This document shows, in pieces, positions 17,012 through 27,678 of a stretch of 64,000 bases of DNA (the first letter of the stretch is position 1; each line of letters begins with the position of its first letter). The stretch lies in NCBI GenBank assembly GCA_943787485.1, contig CALSMP010000005.1, positions 186,001-250,000 on the forward strand, given 5' to 3'. The DNA comes from an uncultured Luminiphilus sp. (lineage in GTDB: Bacteria > Pseudomonadota > Gammaproteobacteria > Pseudomonadales > Halieaceae). A program made the translations under genes and the position numbers. Under the pieces are notes generated by a model, which made no database searches, was not told the origin of the DNA, and saw only the letters and a list, made by a program, of their open reading frames with translations.

Positions 17012-18385
17012 TCAGGAGCGCCGCCAGCTGGTCCCGTCGGCGCCGTCCTCAAGCACAACGCCCTTACTCGATAACTGGTCGCGAATTTCATCCGCACGCG
17101 CGTAGTTTTTTCCAGCTTTCGCCGCTATTCGCTCAGCAATCAGCTGCTCCACGGTCTCTGCACTCACCTGTTCAGACTGGGTTGCTGTGAACCACTCCTC
17201 AGGATCATGAGCTAACAATCCCATGAGTGCGGCTCCGGCCATAAGCTCCCCTTTCGCGCGCGCAACCTCAGCCGGGTTGGCTTTGTTCAATGCCTTCGCA
17301 GACGCGTGCAAAGCGGCAATCGCTTTAGGGGTATTCAGATCGTCCTTCAGGGCCTCAAAGACCTCGGTTTCGCTTGCATCAAACTCCGCCGCTTCCACGT
17401 CTACATGCTGCCGAAGCGCATTGTAGAGAGTATCGAGACTCGCACGCGCGCCATCAAGCAAGTCGGACGAAAAGTTGAGCGGCGACCGATAGTGCGCAGA
17501 CAGCAGACTAAATCTCAGTACCTCACCCGGATAGTGAGCCAGGAGCTCTCTCACCGACCGGACATTGCCCAGAGACTTCGACATTTTTTCACCGTCCATG
17601 TCGACATAGGCATTGTGCAACCAGTGCCTTACAAACTCCCCGCCATAAGCACAACAACTTTGCGCACGCTCGTTTTCGTGGTGGGGAAAAATAAGGTCGC
17701 GGCCGCCACCGTGTATGTCGATGCTTTCGCCCATATGGGCTCTAATCATGGCCGAGCATTCAAGATGCCAACCTGGCCGACCGCGCCCCCAAGGGCTATC
17801 CCAACCCGGATCCTCGGGTGAGGACGGTTTCCACAACACAAAGTCGCCGGGGTGTCGCTTGTATTCCGCGACTTCCACCCGAGCACCGGCAAGCATATCC
17901 TCAAGCTTTCTGCCACTCAGTGCGCCGTAACTGGGCATTGACTCCACAGCAAAGAGGACATGGCCGTCACTGACGTAGGCGTGATCTTTTGCCACTAAAT
18001 CCTCGGTCAACGCGATCATCGCGTCAATGTTATCGGTCGCATGGGGCTCAAGCGTTGGCACCAGCGTGTTCAGGGCCGCCATGTCTTCGCGAAACTTAAC
18101 CGTAAATTCGTCACTCACCGCCTGAATATCACCACCCCGCTCTCGGGCTGCGGCGATAATTTTGTCATCGATGTCGGTGATATTGCGGGCGTAAACGACC
18201 TTGGGATAAAGCTGTAGAAGCAAGCGGTAAAGCACATCAAAGACCACGACGGGGCGAGCGTTGCCAATATGAGCGAGGTTGTAGACCGTGGGGCCACACA
18301 CATACATGGTGACACTCTGGGGATCCCGTGGGACGAAGGGATGCTTTTTACCGCCCTGGGTATTAGTCAGCTGCAACTCAGTCAC
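17012..18385 (-). CDS. cysS: Cysteinyl-tRNA synthetase
   Basis: This class I synthetase of about 457 residues has the zinc/ATP region [19 protein letters not shown] (HIGH-type motif HIGN), [17 protein letters not shown] and KMSKSLGN. I prefer the GTG at 18385, which overlaps the glnS stop and gives [10 protein letters not shown]; an in-frame ATG at 18406 would add seven residues inside glnS. It is immediately downstream of glnS and translationally coupled to it, so two aminoacyl-tRNA synthetases share a transcript. Confidence 0.95.
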   Translation of the reverse strand: MTELQLTNTQGGKKHPFVPRDPQSVTMYVCGPTVYNLAHIGNARPVVVFDVLYRLLLQLYPKVVYARNITDIDDKIIAAARERGGDIQAVSDEFTVKFREDMAALNTLVPTLEPHATDNIDAMIALTEDLVAKDHAYVSDGHVLFAVESMPSYGALSGRKLEDMLAGARVEVAEYKRHPGDFVLWKPSSPEDPGWDSPWGRGRPGWHLECSAMIRAHMGESIDIHGGGRDLIFPHHENERAQSCCAYGGEFVRHWLHNAYVDMDGEKMSKSLGNVRSVRELLAHYPGEVLRFSLLSAHYRSPLNFSSDLLDGARASLDTLYNALRQHVDVEAAEFDASETEVFEALKDDLNTPKAIAALHASAKALNKANPAEVARAKGELMAGAALMGLLAHDPEEWFTATQSEQVSAETVEQLIAERIAAKAGKNYARADEIRDQLSSKGVVLEDGADGTSWRRS

Positions 18386-20036
18386 CCTGCTGTCCCCAGA
18401 CGTCACGCAAACCGATAGTCAAATTAAAGACCGGTCGTGCGGCAGAATGATCGTAACGATCTGCCACAAAGTAGCCTTCCCGCTCAAACTGAAACACCGC
18501 TTCGGAGGCCGCATTCACAAGAGCAGGCTCAATGACTGCCGAGTGTATTTCCCGCAATGACGCCGCATTCACCACACTCAGCACATCATCTGACTTTGCT
18601 GGGTTGGGCACAGTAAATAGCCGATCATAGTGTCTAATGGTCGCCTTAACACCGGCCGGCGCCGACACCCAGTGGATAACGCCTTTGGGCTTGACGCCAT
18701 CTTCGGGATCTTCACCGAGCGTTTTGGGAATGATTCTGGCATAAACGCATTCAACTTCTCCCCGCTCATTGTGGTCACAGCTATCGGCCTCGATCACATA
18801 GGCACCGCGGAGCCGGACTCGCTTTCCAAGCACCAACCGCTTGTACTTTTTATTGGCTTCTTCCCGAAAATCTTCTTTATCGATCCACACCTCGGAGGAA
18901 AACGGGACCAGTCGGGTGCCTTGAGAGGCGTCCGACGGATGATTAGCAAGTGTAAGCTGCTCCTCGGCTTCGACATTGGTTAGCACAACCTTCAACGGGT
19001 CCATTACACACATTGCTCTGGGCGCATGATGATTCAGATGATCACGCACTGCACTTTCTAACATGGCGACATCAACAACACTGTCAGACCGAGACGTGCC
19101 CACCTCCTCACAAAAGTGGCGAATGGCCGCTGCGGGATAGCCCCGCCGACGCAGGCCAGCGATGGTCGGCATGCGAGGGTCGTCCCATCCTGCCACGGTC
19201 CCACTATCAACAAGCTGCTTGAGTATGCGTTTACTGGTCACGGTGTAACTCGTATTTAAGCGAGCAAACTCGATTTGACGTGGTCGATGCGGAACTGGCA
19301 GTTTGTCCAGAAACCACTCATAAAGTGGCCGATGGTCCTCAAACTCCAAAGTGCAAATAGAATGGGTAATTCCCTCAATCGCATCTTCCTGACCATGAGC
19401 AAAGTCATAGGTCGGGTAAATTGGCCACGCATCTCCCGTCTGATGATGATGGGCATGACGAACGCGGTATAAAATAGGATCACGTAAATTGATATTAGGC
19501 GACGCCATATCGATTTTGGCACGCAATACGCGAGCGCCATCCTCAAAAGCGCCTGCGCGCATTTGCTCAAAAAGGTCTCTGTTTTCAACCGGAGATCTTT
19601 CGCGATAGGGGCTGTTGCGTCCGGGCTCAGTCAACGAGCCTCGATAGTCTCTGGCCTCTTCGACGGTAAGGTCGCAAACATAGGCTAAGCCAGCGTCGAT
19701 AAGATGTAGAGCCCATTCGTAGAATTGCTGAAAATAACTGGATGCATAGCGCACATCGCCACTCCAGCGGAAGCCCAACCACTGCACGTCTTCCTGTATC
19801 GAATCAATATACTCCTGGCTCTCCTTCTCGGGATTGGTGTCATCAAATCGCAGATGACAGCGACCACCAAACTGCTCGGCTAAGCCGAAGTTAACCGTTA
19901 TCGATTTTGCATGGCCAATATGAAGGTAGCCGTTGGGCTCAGGCGGAAACCGCGTGACCAGCTCATTCACATTCCCCTGCTTCAAATCTGCTTGGATTTG
20001 GGAGCGGAGAAAATTACTGCGTAACTCGGAGCTCAT
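18378..20036 (-). CDS. glnS: Glutaminyl-tRNA synthetase
   Basis: The start at 20036 gives [20 protein letters not shown], the normal family amino terminus. The much longer ORF to 20180 is not supported. The 552 residues are the size of E. coli GlnS (554). Class I motifs are [15 protein letters not shown] and VTSKRILK (KMSKS equivalent), and the C-terminal anticodon-binding beta barrels follow. The gene shares about 200 bp of upstream sequence with the divergent ppiB and overlaps cysS downstream. Confidence 0.96.
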   Translation of the reverse strand: MSSELRSNFLRSQIQADLKQGNVNELVTRFPPEPNGYLHIGHAKSITVNFGLAEQFGGRCHLRFDDTNPEKESQEYIDSIQEDVQWLGFRWSGDVRYASSYFQQFYEWALHLIDAGLAYVCDLTVEEARDYRGSLTEPGRNSPYRERSPVENRDLFEQMRAGAFEDGARVLRAKIDMASPNINLRDPILYRVRHAHHHQTGDAWPIYPTYDFAHGQEDAIEGITHSICTLEFEDHRPLYEWFLDKLPVPHRPRQIEFARLNTSYTVTSKRILKQLVDSGTVAGWDDPRMPTIAGLRRRGYPAAAIRHFCEEVGTSRSDSVVDVAMLESAVRDHLNHHAPRAMCVMDPLKVVLTNVEAEEQLTLANHPSDASQGTRLVPFSSEVWIDKEDFREEANKKYKRLVLGKRVRLRGAYVIEADSCDHNERGEVECVYARIIPKTLGEDPEDGVKPKGVIHWVSAPAGVKATIRHYDRLFTVPNPAKSDDVLSVVNAASLREIHSAVIEPALVNAASEAVFQFEREGYFVADRYDHSAARPVFNLTIGLRDVWGQQGD

Positions 20037-20239
20037 GGAATATCCACTAAAATGGGGCGCACATAATAGCAAGCAAGAGCGGGCGACACAGCTAGGTGAT
20101 GGTGTAACTTGTGCCGATAACACGCTAATAACAATCAGAAATTTGTTTTGACGCCTCCCGAGTAGTTTTCGGCATCGCACTGGCCGCTTAAAAGGTGTAG
20201 GATGCGCGCCCTGAACCCGACCACCCAGGAACAGTACAC

Positions 20240-20743
20240 ATGACCCACGTAGAAATGACCACCACGTTTGGCTCCATTACCCTTGAGCTTGACAGCGACA
20301 AAGCACCCAAGACTGTCGAAAATTTTCTTTCCTATGTCAACGATGGCTTCTACAACGGCACAATTTTTCATCGGGTTATCGACAACTTCATGATTCAGGG
20401 CGGCGGTTTCGACGCCAACATGCAGCAGAAACCGACGGCCGATCCGATTGAAAATGAAGCTGACAACGGTCTTACCAACGATCGCGGTACGATTGCCATG
20501 GCGCGAACGATGGACCCGCATTCCGCTACAGCACAGTTTTTTATCAACGTAAAAAACAACGACTTTCTGAACCACAGTGGCAAGAACATGCAGGGCTGGG
20601 GTTACACGGTTTTTGGCCGGGTCGTCAGCGGCGATGACGTCCTCGATAAAATCCGCGCTGTGTCTACGGGCAATCTCGCCGGACATCAAGACGTCCCCAC
20701 CGAATCTGTGATCATCGAGTCCGTCGCGGTAGTAGAAGCCTAA
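20240..20743 (+). CDS. ppiB: Peptidyl-prolyl cis-trans isomerase B (cyclophilin)
   Basis: This 167-residue cytoplasmic cyclophilin has no signal peptide. Characteristic segments are [15 protein letters not shown] (catalytic Arg and surrounding loop), [16 protein letters not shown] and [14 protein letters not shown]. It speeds proline isomerisation during folding. The stop is two bases before lpxH, and the ppiB-lpxH arrangement next to glnS/cysS is common in gammaproteobacteria. Confidence 0.95.
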   Translation: MTHVEMTTTFGSITLELDSDKAPKTVENFLSYVNDGFYNGTIFHRVIDNFMIQGGGFDANMQQKPTADPIENEADNGLTNDRGTIAMARTMDPHSATAQFFINVKNNDFLNHSGKNMQGWGYTVFGRVVSGDDVLDKIRAVSTGNLAGHQDVPTESVIIESVAVVEA

Positions 20744-20745
20744 GG

Positions 20746-21474
20746 ATGGGAACAACGCTGTTTATCAGCGACTTGCACCTTAGCGACAGCACGCCTGCCA
20801 TCGAAGCAGGCCTGTATCAACTGCTCGACCAGCAGTCGACACTTGATCGACTCTACGTATTGGGTGACTTCTTTGAGTACTGGATTGGCGATGACGACGA
20901 CACCCCCCTGCATCGTCGGATCATCGATCGGCTTGCGGCTGTCAGCGCTGGCGGCTGCGACATCTTTTTAGTTCATGGCAATCGCGACTTTATGCTTGGA
21001 ACGAACTTTGCACAGGCGACAGGTGCCACGCTTCTGGAAGACACCACGGTTATTGAGGTTCTGGGAAAGCCGACGTTGATCATGCACGGAGACACGCTGT
21101 GTACTGACGATACAGAGTATCAGAAGCTGCGGGCGGTCATGCACGATCCCGTCTGGAAAACGAATATCCTACAGCAATCACTGGATGAACGCCGGGCGTT
21201 TGCTGAAAGTCTGCGAACGGCAAGCAAGGAAAAAGCAGAAAATGACCCCGGCAACATTGTTGATGTCAATCTTGATGAAGTGCAGGCGGTGATGTCCGCT
21301 GCAGGCGTGAGCCGCTTAATCCATGGCCACACCCATCGCCCTGATCGCCACCAGACGCCCGCAGGAGAACGCATTGTTCTTGGCGACTGGACAAGCCAAC
21401 TAGGCTGGTATTTGGAAGAAACCCAAGGCACCTTGCGCTTGCAGTCGTTCGAGCTACCCCAAACATATGTTTAG
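20746..21474 (+). CDS. lpxH: UDP-2,3-diacylglucosamine diphosphatase
   Basis: LpxH makes lipid X in lipid A synthesis at the inner membrane. The 242-residue calcineurin-like phosphoesterase shows all metal motifs: SDLHLSD (residues 6-12), GDFFEYWIGDDD, HGNRDFM, HGDTLCTDD and HGHTHRPDRH. Length fits the family (about 240). It is directly downstream of ppiB (two-base gap) and converges with miaE. Confidence 0.95.
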   Translation: MGTTLFISDLHLSDSTPAIEAGLYQLLDQQSTLDRLYVLGDFFEYWIGDDDDTPLHRRIIDRLAAVSAGGCDIFLVHGNRDFMLGTNFAQATGATLLEDTTVIEVLGKPTLIMHGDTLCTDDTEYQKLRAVMHDPVWKTNILQQSLDERRAFAESLRTASKEKAENDPGNIVDVNLDEVQAVMSAAGVSRLIHGHTHRPDRHQTPAGERIVLGDWTSQLGWYLEETQGTLRLQSFELPQTYV

Positions 21475-21535
21475 TCGCAGATATAAATTCAGGAAAGGTA
21501 GGTGCGCTCCTCTACCGCTAATCGGCGAAGAACTT

Positions 21536-22153
21536 CTATGACGACGGCACCCCGCTGTGAAAACGCATCTCTCGATCGGGAGACTCAATGAGCTCAAGCT
21601 CCCGAGCACGGAAGACCGAAAGTCTAGATTCGAGCTCATCCTCACCCGCAAGATCGGCGGCGAGCTTTAGGTAATCCTGAAAATGACGCGATTCGCTTTT
21701 CAACAGCGACGCGTAAAAAGCCCCTAACTCTTCATCGAGATGGGGCATCAGCGCAGCGAAACGCTCGCATGATCGCGCCTCAATCAGCGCGCCTACGACC
21801 AGGGTGTCCACCAACCTACCGGGGTCTTTTTTTCTCACTAAGTCCCGCAATCCGGCGGCGTAGCGAGAGGCCGTGACTAGCGTATATTCGATGCCACGAC
21901 GCTCCATAATTTTGATGACCTGCTCAAAATGTCTAAGCTCCTCGCGAGCGAGACGTGACATTTTATTTAGGAGCGCCGGGTGTTCGGTGTGCCTGTGCAT
22001 CAAGCTCATCGCCGTCGCAGCGGCTTTTTTCTCACAATTGGCGTGATCTATCAGCAGCGTTGGTACATCCTGAATAGCCGATTCCACCCAGCGCTGCGGG
22101 GTTTCACAGGGCAGGAACGCATGCACGGCGGCGAGATTAATAGCAGCAGACAC
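21536..22153 (-). CDS. miaE: tRNA 2-methylthio-N6-isopentenyladenosine hydroxylase
   Basis: MiaE is a non-haem diiron monooxygenase that hydroxylates ms2i6A37 in tRNA. The sequence has CETPQRWVESA, LLIDHANCEKKAAATAMSLM, SRLAREELRHFEQVIKIM and ESRHFQDYLKLA, with Glu/His iron ligands in the LIDHANCEKK, REELRHF and ESRHF segments. I place the start at GTG 22153, preceded by GAGG and seven bases after the upstream stop, giving about 205 residues as in Pseudomonas-type MiaE. The longer ORF to 22237 would overlap the DUF1289 gene. Confidence 0.85.
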   Translation of the reverse strand: MSAAINLAAVHAFLPCETPQRWVESAIQDVPTLLIDHANCEKKAAATAMSLMHRHTEHPALLNKMSRLAREELRHFEQVIKIMERRGIEYTLVTASRYAAGLRDLVRKKDPGRLVDTLVVGALIEARSCERFAALMPHLDEELGAFYASLLKSESRHFQDYLKLAADLAGEDELESRLSVFRARELELIESPDREMRFHSGVPSS

Positions 22154-22160
22154 AAATGCC

Positions 22161-22658
22161 TCAGGAACAAAACAGATCGGGAGTAGCAAGGTACCGCTCA
22201 TGATGGGCGACAGACAACTCCCAAAATTCACGGTCAACCTGCTCCATCAGCTCCCGTAACCCGCCCTCTGAACAGGCGACTAGCACCCCGAACCCGTAGC
22301 GCTCAGGGTCCTTGATCTGACTAGCGCCGGCCTTTAACAGCGAGAAAAGACCGCAATATTCATCGTGCTCAGCACGGAATCGAATCTGCTGCGTCTCAAG
22401 CTGCCAGCGCAACAAGCCTGGGTCTGTGACCTCGAAACGGTTACGCATACACAAACTGAGAAAACCAGCTAATCGACTGTCGACGATGCGTTTCTCTTCC
22501 TCAGAATAGGCATTCCAGTCGATCACCTCGTGGGCAAAGCGTTTGCAACCTCGACATACCGCATCGCCAATACCCGTTGAGCACACCCCTATACAAGGAG
22601 TTTTCACTCTTGGCCGCACGGGCGCGGAAGTCGGGAAAGAGGGGTTGGTCATGGGCAT
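22161..22658 (-). CDS. DUF1289 domain protein
   Basis: This 165-residue protein has the DUF1289 cysteine cluster near its start (TPCIGVCSTGIGDAVCRGCK, residues 20-39), then ARFxxE-like text (RKFAHEVIDWNAYSEEEKR in type). The Cys spacing suggests an iron-sulfur or zinc site. The remainder (about residues 70-165) has no family that I recognise. The start could be the first or third Met. It sits directly upstream of miaE (seven-base gap), so the two are probably co-expressed. Its function is unknown. Confidence 0.75.
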   Translation of the reverse strand: MPMTNPSFPTSAPVRPRVKTPCIGVCSTGIGDAVCRGCKRFAHEVIDWNAYSEEEKRIVDSRLAGFLSLCMRNRFEVTDPGLLRWQLETQQIRFRAEHDEYCGLFSLLKAGASQIKDPERYGFGVLVACSEGGLRELMEQVDREFWELSVAHHERYLATPDLFCS

Positions 22659-22780
22659 AGTCTAGGATATGGATGCCCTGAATGCACACCATTGGGGCTA
22701 TTTGGCTCCCATTCAACCGGGTCGAAAGGTATACTCCGCGCTGCCTATCATGATCAACCAACACCCGGGGGAGTAAGACC

Positions 22781-25393
22781 GTGCTTGAAGCCTATCGCGC
22801 CCATGTGGCCGAACGTGCCCAATTGAATATCCCAGCCAAACCGCTCAACGCCGAACAGGTAGCAGCACTTATTGAACTGCTTAAAAACCCGCCGGAAGGC
22901 GAAGCAGCGTTTCTACTCGACCTTTTGGCTAATCGAGTTCCACCGGGGGTTGATGAGGCCGCGTACGTCAAGGCCGGTTTTTTGTCAGCCATCGCCAAGG
23001 GTGAGCTGGCCTGCGCGCTGATCCCCCGTGAAGATGCGGTCGCACTGCTTGGCAATATGCACGGCGGCTACAATATTGAGACCCTTGTCGGGCTGTTGTC
23101 AGACCCAGACCTCGACACACAGGCGGCAGAGCAGCTAAAACATACGCTGCTCATGTTCGAAGCCTTTCATGACGTGGCGGATCTCGCCAAAAGCGGCAAC
23201 GAACACGCGCAAGCCGTGATGGAAAGTTGGGCTGCCGGGGAGTGGTTCACCAGGCGAGACGCGGTTGCCGAGTCCATTAAAATGGTGGTGTTCAAGGTCA
23301 CCGGCGAGACCAACACGGACGACCTCTCTCCCGCGCCCGATGCGTGGTCGCGACCCGATATCCCGCTGCATGCAAACGCGATGTACAAAATGACGCGAGA
23401 TGGTTTGTCACCTGAAGAACATGGTGTCACCGGCCCCATGCAGCAAATTGCGGACATCCAGTCGAAGGGACTGCCGGTCGCCTTCGTTGGCGATGTTGTC
23501 GGAACCGGCTCCTCACGAAAGTCTGCGACCAACTCCGTCCTGTGGTTCTTCGGTGACGATATGCCGGGTGTGCCCAATAAACGCTCAGGGGGCGTGTGTA
23601 TTGGCGGCAAGGTCGCGCCAATTTTCTACAACACCATGGAAGATGCCGGCGCTCTTGTATTCGAGGCTCCGGTCGACAACCTGGGGATGGGTGACATCAT
23701 CGAGATACGACCTTATGAGGGCAAAATTCTCAATGAGGCTGGTGATGTTCTCTCTGAATTCTCCCTTAAATCCGAGGTTTTGCTCGACGAAGTCCGAGCT
23801 GGAGGCCGAATCAACCTCATTATCGGCCGCGGGCTGACCACCAAAGCACGAGAAGCTCTGGGTCTTGGGGACAGCGATCTGTTTCGAAAGCCCGAACAGC
23901 CTGTTGATAGCGGCAAGGGCTTCACGCTGGCACAAAAAATGGTCGGGCGCGCCTGCGGCATGGAGGGCATCCGTCCGGGCACCTATTGCGAACCGCGCAT
24001 GACGACAGTGGGGTCTCAGGACACCACCGGACCCATGACGCGGGATGAACTCAAGGACCTGGCCTGTCTTGGCTTCTCCGCTGATTTAACCATGCAGTCC
24101 TTCTGCCACACGGCGGCCTACCCTAAGCCCGTTGACATTGATACTCAGCACACGCTGCCCGATTTCATCATGACCCGCGGCGGCGTCTCTCTGCGACCCG
24201 GCGACGGCATCATCCACAGCTGGCTGAATCGTATGCTGCTGCCGGACACCGTCGGCACCGGCGGCGATTCCCACACCCGTTTCCCGATGGGAATCTCTTT
24301 TCCCGCGGGCTCCGGCCTCGTTGCCTTTGCTGCCGCGACGGGGGTCATGCCCTTGGACATGCCGGAATCTGTTCTGGTCCGGTTTAAAGGAGAAATGCAA
24401 CCGGGTATTACTCTCCGGGACCTCGTTCATGCGATCCCCTACTATGCCATCCAGCAGGGACTACTCACGGTCGAGAAGAAGGGCAAAAAGAATATCTTCT
24501 CGGGTCGGATTCTTGAAATTGAGGGTCTCGATTCTCTCACCGTCGAGCAGGCCTTTGAGCTTTCCGATGCCTCCGCCGAACGCTCGGCTGCTGGTTGCAC
24601 CATCAAATTAGGCGAAGAAACCATTGCCGAGTATTTGCGCTCTAATGTTGTCCTTCTGCGTGCCATGATTGCCGAGGGCTACGGGGATCCGCGGACCCTG
24701 GAGCGCCGAGCGCGCAGCATGGAGGCCTGGCTCGAAAATCCGGCCCTGCTCGCCGCCGACGCCGACGCCGAGTACGCCACCATCATTGAGATCGATTTGG
24801 CCGAGGTCACCGAACCGGTCGTCTGTGCGCCCAATGATCCCGATGACGCCAGGCTGCTTTCCCAAGTCGCAGGGGATAAGGTTGATGAAGTCTTTATCGG
24901 AAGCTGCATGACTAACATCGGGCACTTTCGAGCCGCGGGCAAACTACTGGAAGCCCACGGTAAGCCGGTTTCGACTCGCATGTGGATCTGCCCTCCCACG
25001 CGCATGGACGAGCACCAGCTCATGGAAGAAGGATATTTTTCTATTTTCGGAAAAGCCGGAGCTCGCACTGAAATGCCGGGCTGTTCCTTGTGCATGGGCA
25101 ACCAAGCGCGTGTAGAGCCCAACTCAACCGTGCTCTCAACATCGACCCGAAATTTCCCGAACCGACTTGGAGACGGCGCCAACGTCTATCTCACCTCCGC
25201 CGAACTCGCGGCGGTTGGGGCCCTGCTTGGCAAGCTACCGACGCCTGCCGAGTATTTGGAGTTTGCCAACAAAATAGACTCGATGGCCGACGAGATCTAT
25301 CGCTACATGAATTTTGACCAGGTCGTTGAATTTCAAAAGTTGGCAGATGACGGCGCACGTATCGCAGCAACTATCATCGATCAGGTCGCCTGA
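22781..25393 (+). CDS. acnB: Bifunctional aconitate hydratase 2/2-methylisocitrate dehydratase
   Basis: AcnB interconverts citrate and isocitrate in the TCA cycle. The 870 residues start from GTG 22781 as [14 protein letters not shown], the classic AcnB N-terminal HEAT-like domain. The swivelling domain then precedes the catalytic domains, the order specific to AcnB. Iron-sulfur ligands are in [14 protein letters not shown] and [11 protein letters not shown]. The gene stands alone and ends against a large inverted repeat that separates it from the convergent HpaR-like regulator. Confidence 0.97.
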   Translation: MLEAYRAHVAERAQLNIPAKPLNAEQVAALIELLKNPPEGEAAFLLDLLANRVPPGVDEAAYVKAGFLSAIAKGELACALIPREDAVALLGNMHGGYNIETLVGLLSDPDLDTQAAEQLKHTLLMFEAFHDVADLAKSGNEHAQAVMESWAAGEWFTRRDAVAESIKMVVFKVTGETNTDDLSPAPDAWSRPDIPLHANAMYKMTRDGLSPEEHGVTGPMQQIADIQSKGLPVAFVGDVVGTGSSRKSATNSVLWFFGDDMPGVPNKRSGGVCIGGKVAPIFYNTMEDAGALVFEAPVDNLGMGDIIEIRPYEGKILNEAGDVLSEFSLKSEVLLDEVRAGGRINLIIGRGLTTKAREALGLGDSDLFRKPEQPVDSGKGFTLAQKMVGRACGMEGIRPGTYCEPRMTTVGSQDTTGPMTRDELKDLACLGFSADLTMQSFCHTAAYPKPVDIDTQHTLPDFIMTRGGVSLRPGDGIIHSWLNRMLLPDTVGTGGDSHTRFPMGISFPAGSGLVAFAAATGVMPLDMPESVLVRFKGEMQPGITLRDLVHAIPYYAIQQGLLTVEKKGKKNIFSGRILEIEGLDSLTVEQAFELSDASAERSAAGCTIKLGEETIAEYLRSNVVLLRAMIAEGYGDPRTLERRARSMEAWLENPALLAADADAEYATIIEIDLAEVTEPVVCAPNDPDDARLLSQVAGDKVDEVFIGSCMTNIGHFRAAGKLLEAHGKPVSTRMWICPPTRMDEHQLMEEGYFSIFGKAGARTEMPGCSLCMGNQARVEPNSTVLSTSTRNFPNRLGDGANVYLTSAELAAVGALLGKLPTPAEYLEFANKIDSMADEIYRYMNFDQVVEFQKLADDGARIAATIIDQVA

Positions 25394-25398
25394 TATCA

Positions 25399-25459
25399 GC
25401 CCCGATCCAGCGTAACACCCTCGAGTTCAACCGACTCGTGGGTGATCAGCTATCGGGGC
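25399..25459. terminator. Bidirectional terminator-like inverted repeat between acnB and the MarR gene
   Basis: Outer arms GCCCCGAT (25399-25406) and ATCGGGGC (25452-25459) enclose a second near-perfect hairpin (ACCCTCGAGT...ACTCGTGGGT, 25417-25443). The regulator's stop codon (25446-25448) lies inside the structure. There is no T tract, so the intrinsic terminator role is probable but not certain. Confidence 0.5.
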
Positions 25460-25958
25460 GTTCCTCCCCCTGCAAATCGCCAAAAGCGGGCGCGGGATCT
25501 GTAAGAGCATCGACCAGCGATTGAAGCATGTCGTAGAGCGCGCTCAAGTTGTCCCTGCCGAAACGCGTCTCTATGTAGGCATAGCGGGCTTCAGATTCCG
25601 GAGCGATCAATTCAATGAGATCCCTGCCAGCAGGGGTGATACTTATCAGCGAGCGTCGGCTGTCGCGTCCGCAAGGTGAGCGTTCAAGAATGCCTCTGCT
25701 TTCCAAGTTCTGCACGATACGACTCACACTCGGCCTCAAGAGCGAGCATGCCTCAGACAGTTCGCCGACATCATAGGCTTCAGCCTCCGCCAATGCCCGC
25801 ATCACACGCCATTGCTGTGTCGATAGGTCGTGAGCGCGAAGATGGGGGATAAAGGTCCTAAGCACCGCCTCGTGCGCGCGAAGCAGCGTCATGGGCAGTG
25901 ATCGATCAAAACGTCTCAGCGCGAGGGCATCCGTGGTGTCGCACGCTCCGCTATTCAT
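25446..25958 (-). CDS. MarR-family regulator, HpaR-like
   Basis: From the ATG at 25958 the product is 170 residues, normal for MarR. The segment MTLLRAHEAVLRTFIPHLRA followed by LSTQQWRVMRALAEA is characteristic of the HpaR branch, which controls homoprotocatechuate (4-hydroxyphenylacetate) degradation in other bacteria. The winged helix (LRPSVSRIVQNLESRGILER) and wing (DSRRSLISITPAGRDLI) are clear. It diverges from the amidase gene at 26223. The palindrome AGGCTAGCCT at 26158-26167 in the shared region is a possible operator. The aromatic effector is inferred from the subfamily. Confidence 0.85.
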   Translation of the reverse strand: MNSGACDTTDALALRRFDRSLPMTLLRAHEAVLRTFIPHLRAHDLSTQQWRVMRALAEAEAYDVGELSEACSLLRPSVSRIVQNLESRGILERSPCGRDSRRSLISITPAGRDLIELIAPESEARYAYIETRFGRDNLSALYDMLQSLVDALTDPAPAFGDLQGEERPDS

Positions 25959-26222
25959 TTCACCATTGGATCCAGATGCCACGATAACTCCTGTCTCTGC
26001 TATGCGGGGCCCGTTAATACCCCCTCGCATTCGGCGATGCCCCAAACGTGGCGCAAAGTAGCTGCCGACGCTGGGCGCCCATCGTTCACTGTTAAGTGTG
26101 TGGCCACAAATGTCAACGAGCAAGACCGTTGATGGGGTAGTCTCTGTCCTGTACTTGAGGCTAGCCTAGCTTAGCAAAGGCCCGCCGGGAGATTGACAGC
26201 CCCGCCAACGGAGTGCCGCCCC

Positions 26223-27671
26223 ATGATAACCAATAAGGCTCCATCGATAAGCGATGTCGAGGTACTTCCTCGCGCTATCGATATCATGGCAGCACTGGAA
26301 CGGAGAGAGATCAGCGCGCGAGAATTACTGCTGCAGACTTATCAAGTAATCGCGCGCCGCAACCCGCATATCAATGCGATTTGTACACTGGTTGATCTGG
26401 ACACGGTCCTGCCTCAAGCGGACCAGATTGACTGTGCGCGAGTCGCCGGAGACCCCCTGGGCCCACTTGCAGGCCTGCCGATTGCCGTCAAGGACTTGGC
26501 AGCAACCCGCGGGATATTGACGACACTCGGTTCAACGCTGTTTAAAGATCACATCCCCGATACTGACTGCCTGCTCGTGGAGCGACTGAGGGCCGCCGGC
26601 GCCATCATCATTGGCAAAACAAACACGCCCGAGTTTGGTGCTGGTTCACATACTTTTAATGACGTTTTTGGTGCGACCCACAACCCCTACGCGCTGAATC
26701 TCACCGCTGGCGGTAGCAGCGGCGGAGCTGCGGCGGCGCTGAGCGCGGGCTTGGTTCATTTGGCAGACGGCAGCGATATGGGGGGCTCGCTTCGAAACCC
26801 CGCCGCGTACTGCAATGTCGTGGGAATGCGTCCCTCTCTAGGGCGCGTCCCATCGTGGCCGATGGTGCCCCTTCCCTGTGCCCGCATGTCCGTGGAGGGC
26901 CCCATGGCGCGTACCGTGGAAGACTGTGCTTTTTTCCTAGACGCTATCGCCGGTCCAGATAAGCGAGATCCCCTCTCGAAGGCGCTCCCGCCCATGGCAC
27001 CTGCTCACCCCATCGCTCCCGTTGAGAATCGATTACGACTCGGTTGGGCACCACAACCCGCTGGCCTACCCGTCGATCAAGAGATTGCCGCCGTCCTAGC
27101 CAAAGCCCCCAGCCTGCTATCCGGACTCGGTCACCACGTCGAGGAAATCGCCCTCGAGGCACTCTCTGATGCCATGGAAATTTTTAAGATCAATCGGGCG
27201 GCAAGCTACGCTGCTCTTGCGGGCGAGCTCTACCACCAGCACAAAGACAAACTCAAACCGACACTCGCAACTAACATCGCGCAAGGCCTTCAGTTAACCG
27301 ATGCAGACATCGAAAAGGCTGAGCGTAGCCGACAGCGCGTGTCAGTAATGTTGAACACGCTATTTGATACCTATGATTATCTGCTAATGCCAAGCACACA
27401 GGTGATGCCTTTTCCCATTGAGACCGAATACCCCACCGAGATCAACGGGCAGGCCATGTCCTCATACATTGACTGGATGAGTGTTTGCTGCATCCTAAGC
27501 CCCTTCGGCGTGCCCTGCCTGTCGGTCCCGGCGGGGTTCTCCGCGACAGGTCTGCCCGTGGGTCTGCAGATCGTAGGGCGACCCCAGGACGACAGTGGCG
27601 TGCTGCAGCTTGCCTATCTGTTCCAACAGCACACCCATTATTGGAAACAGCAGCCAGACATGGCATGGTAA
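26223..27671 (+). CDS. Amidase (amidase-signature family)
   Basis: This cytoplasmic amidase is about 482 residues from ATG 26223. It has the catalytic Lys (AVKDLA), the Gly/Ser loop (TAGGSSGGAAAALSAG) and the second Ser in DMGGSLRNPA, completing the Ser-cisSer-Lys triad. It hydrolyses a carboxylic amide to acid plus ammonia or amine; the substrate is unknown. It is divergent from a HpaR-like regulator and seven bases upstream of an AtoE-type transporter, suggesting an operon for uptake and use of an amide or its short-chain acid product. Confidence 0.85.
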   Translation: MITNKAPSISDVEVLPRAIDIMAALERREISARELLLQTYQVIARRNPHINAICTLVDLDTVLPQADQIDCARVAGDPLGPLAGLPIAVKDLAATRGILTTLGSTLFKDHIPDTDCLLVERLRAAGAIIIGKTNTPEFGAGSHTFNDVFGATHNPYALNLTAGGSSGGAAAALSAGLVHLADGSDMGGSLRNPAAYCNVVGMRPSLGRVPSWPMVPLPCARMSVEGPMARTVEDCAFFLDAIAGPDKRDPLSKALPPMAPAHPIAPVENRLRLGWAPQPAGLPVDQEIAAVLAKAPSLLSGLGHHVEEIALEALSDAMEIFKINRAASYAALAGELYHQHKDKLKPTLATNIAQGLQLTDADIEKAERSRQRVSVMLNTLFDTYDYLLMPSTQVMPFPIETEYPTEINGQAMSSYIDWMSVCCILSPFGVPCLSVPAGFSATGLPVGLQIVGRPQDDSGVLQLAYLFQQHTHYWKQQPDMAW

Positions 27672-27678
27672 ACAGGCT

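Noticed and set aside
20037-20180. 48-residue N-terminal extension of GlnS
   Set aside because: The family start [13 protein letters not shown] is at 20036; the extension is not conserved in type and covers the glnS-ppiB promoter region.
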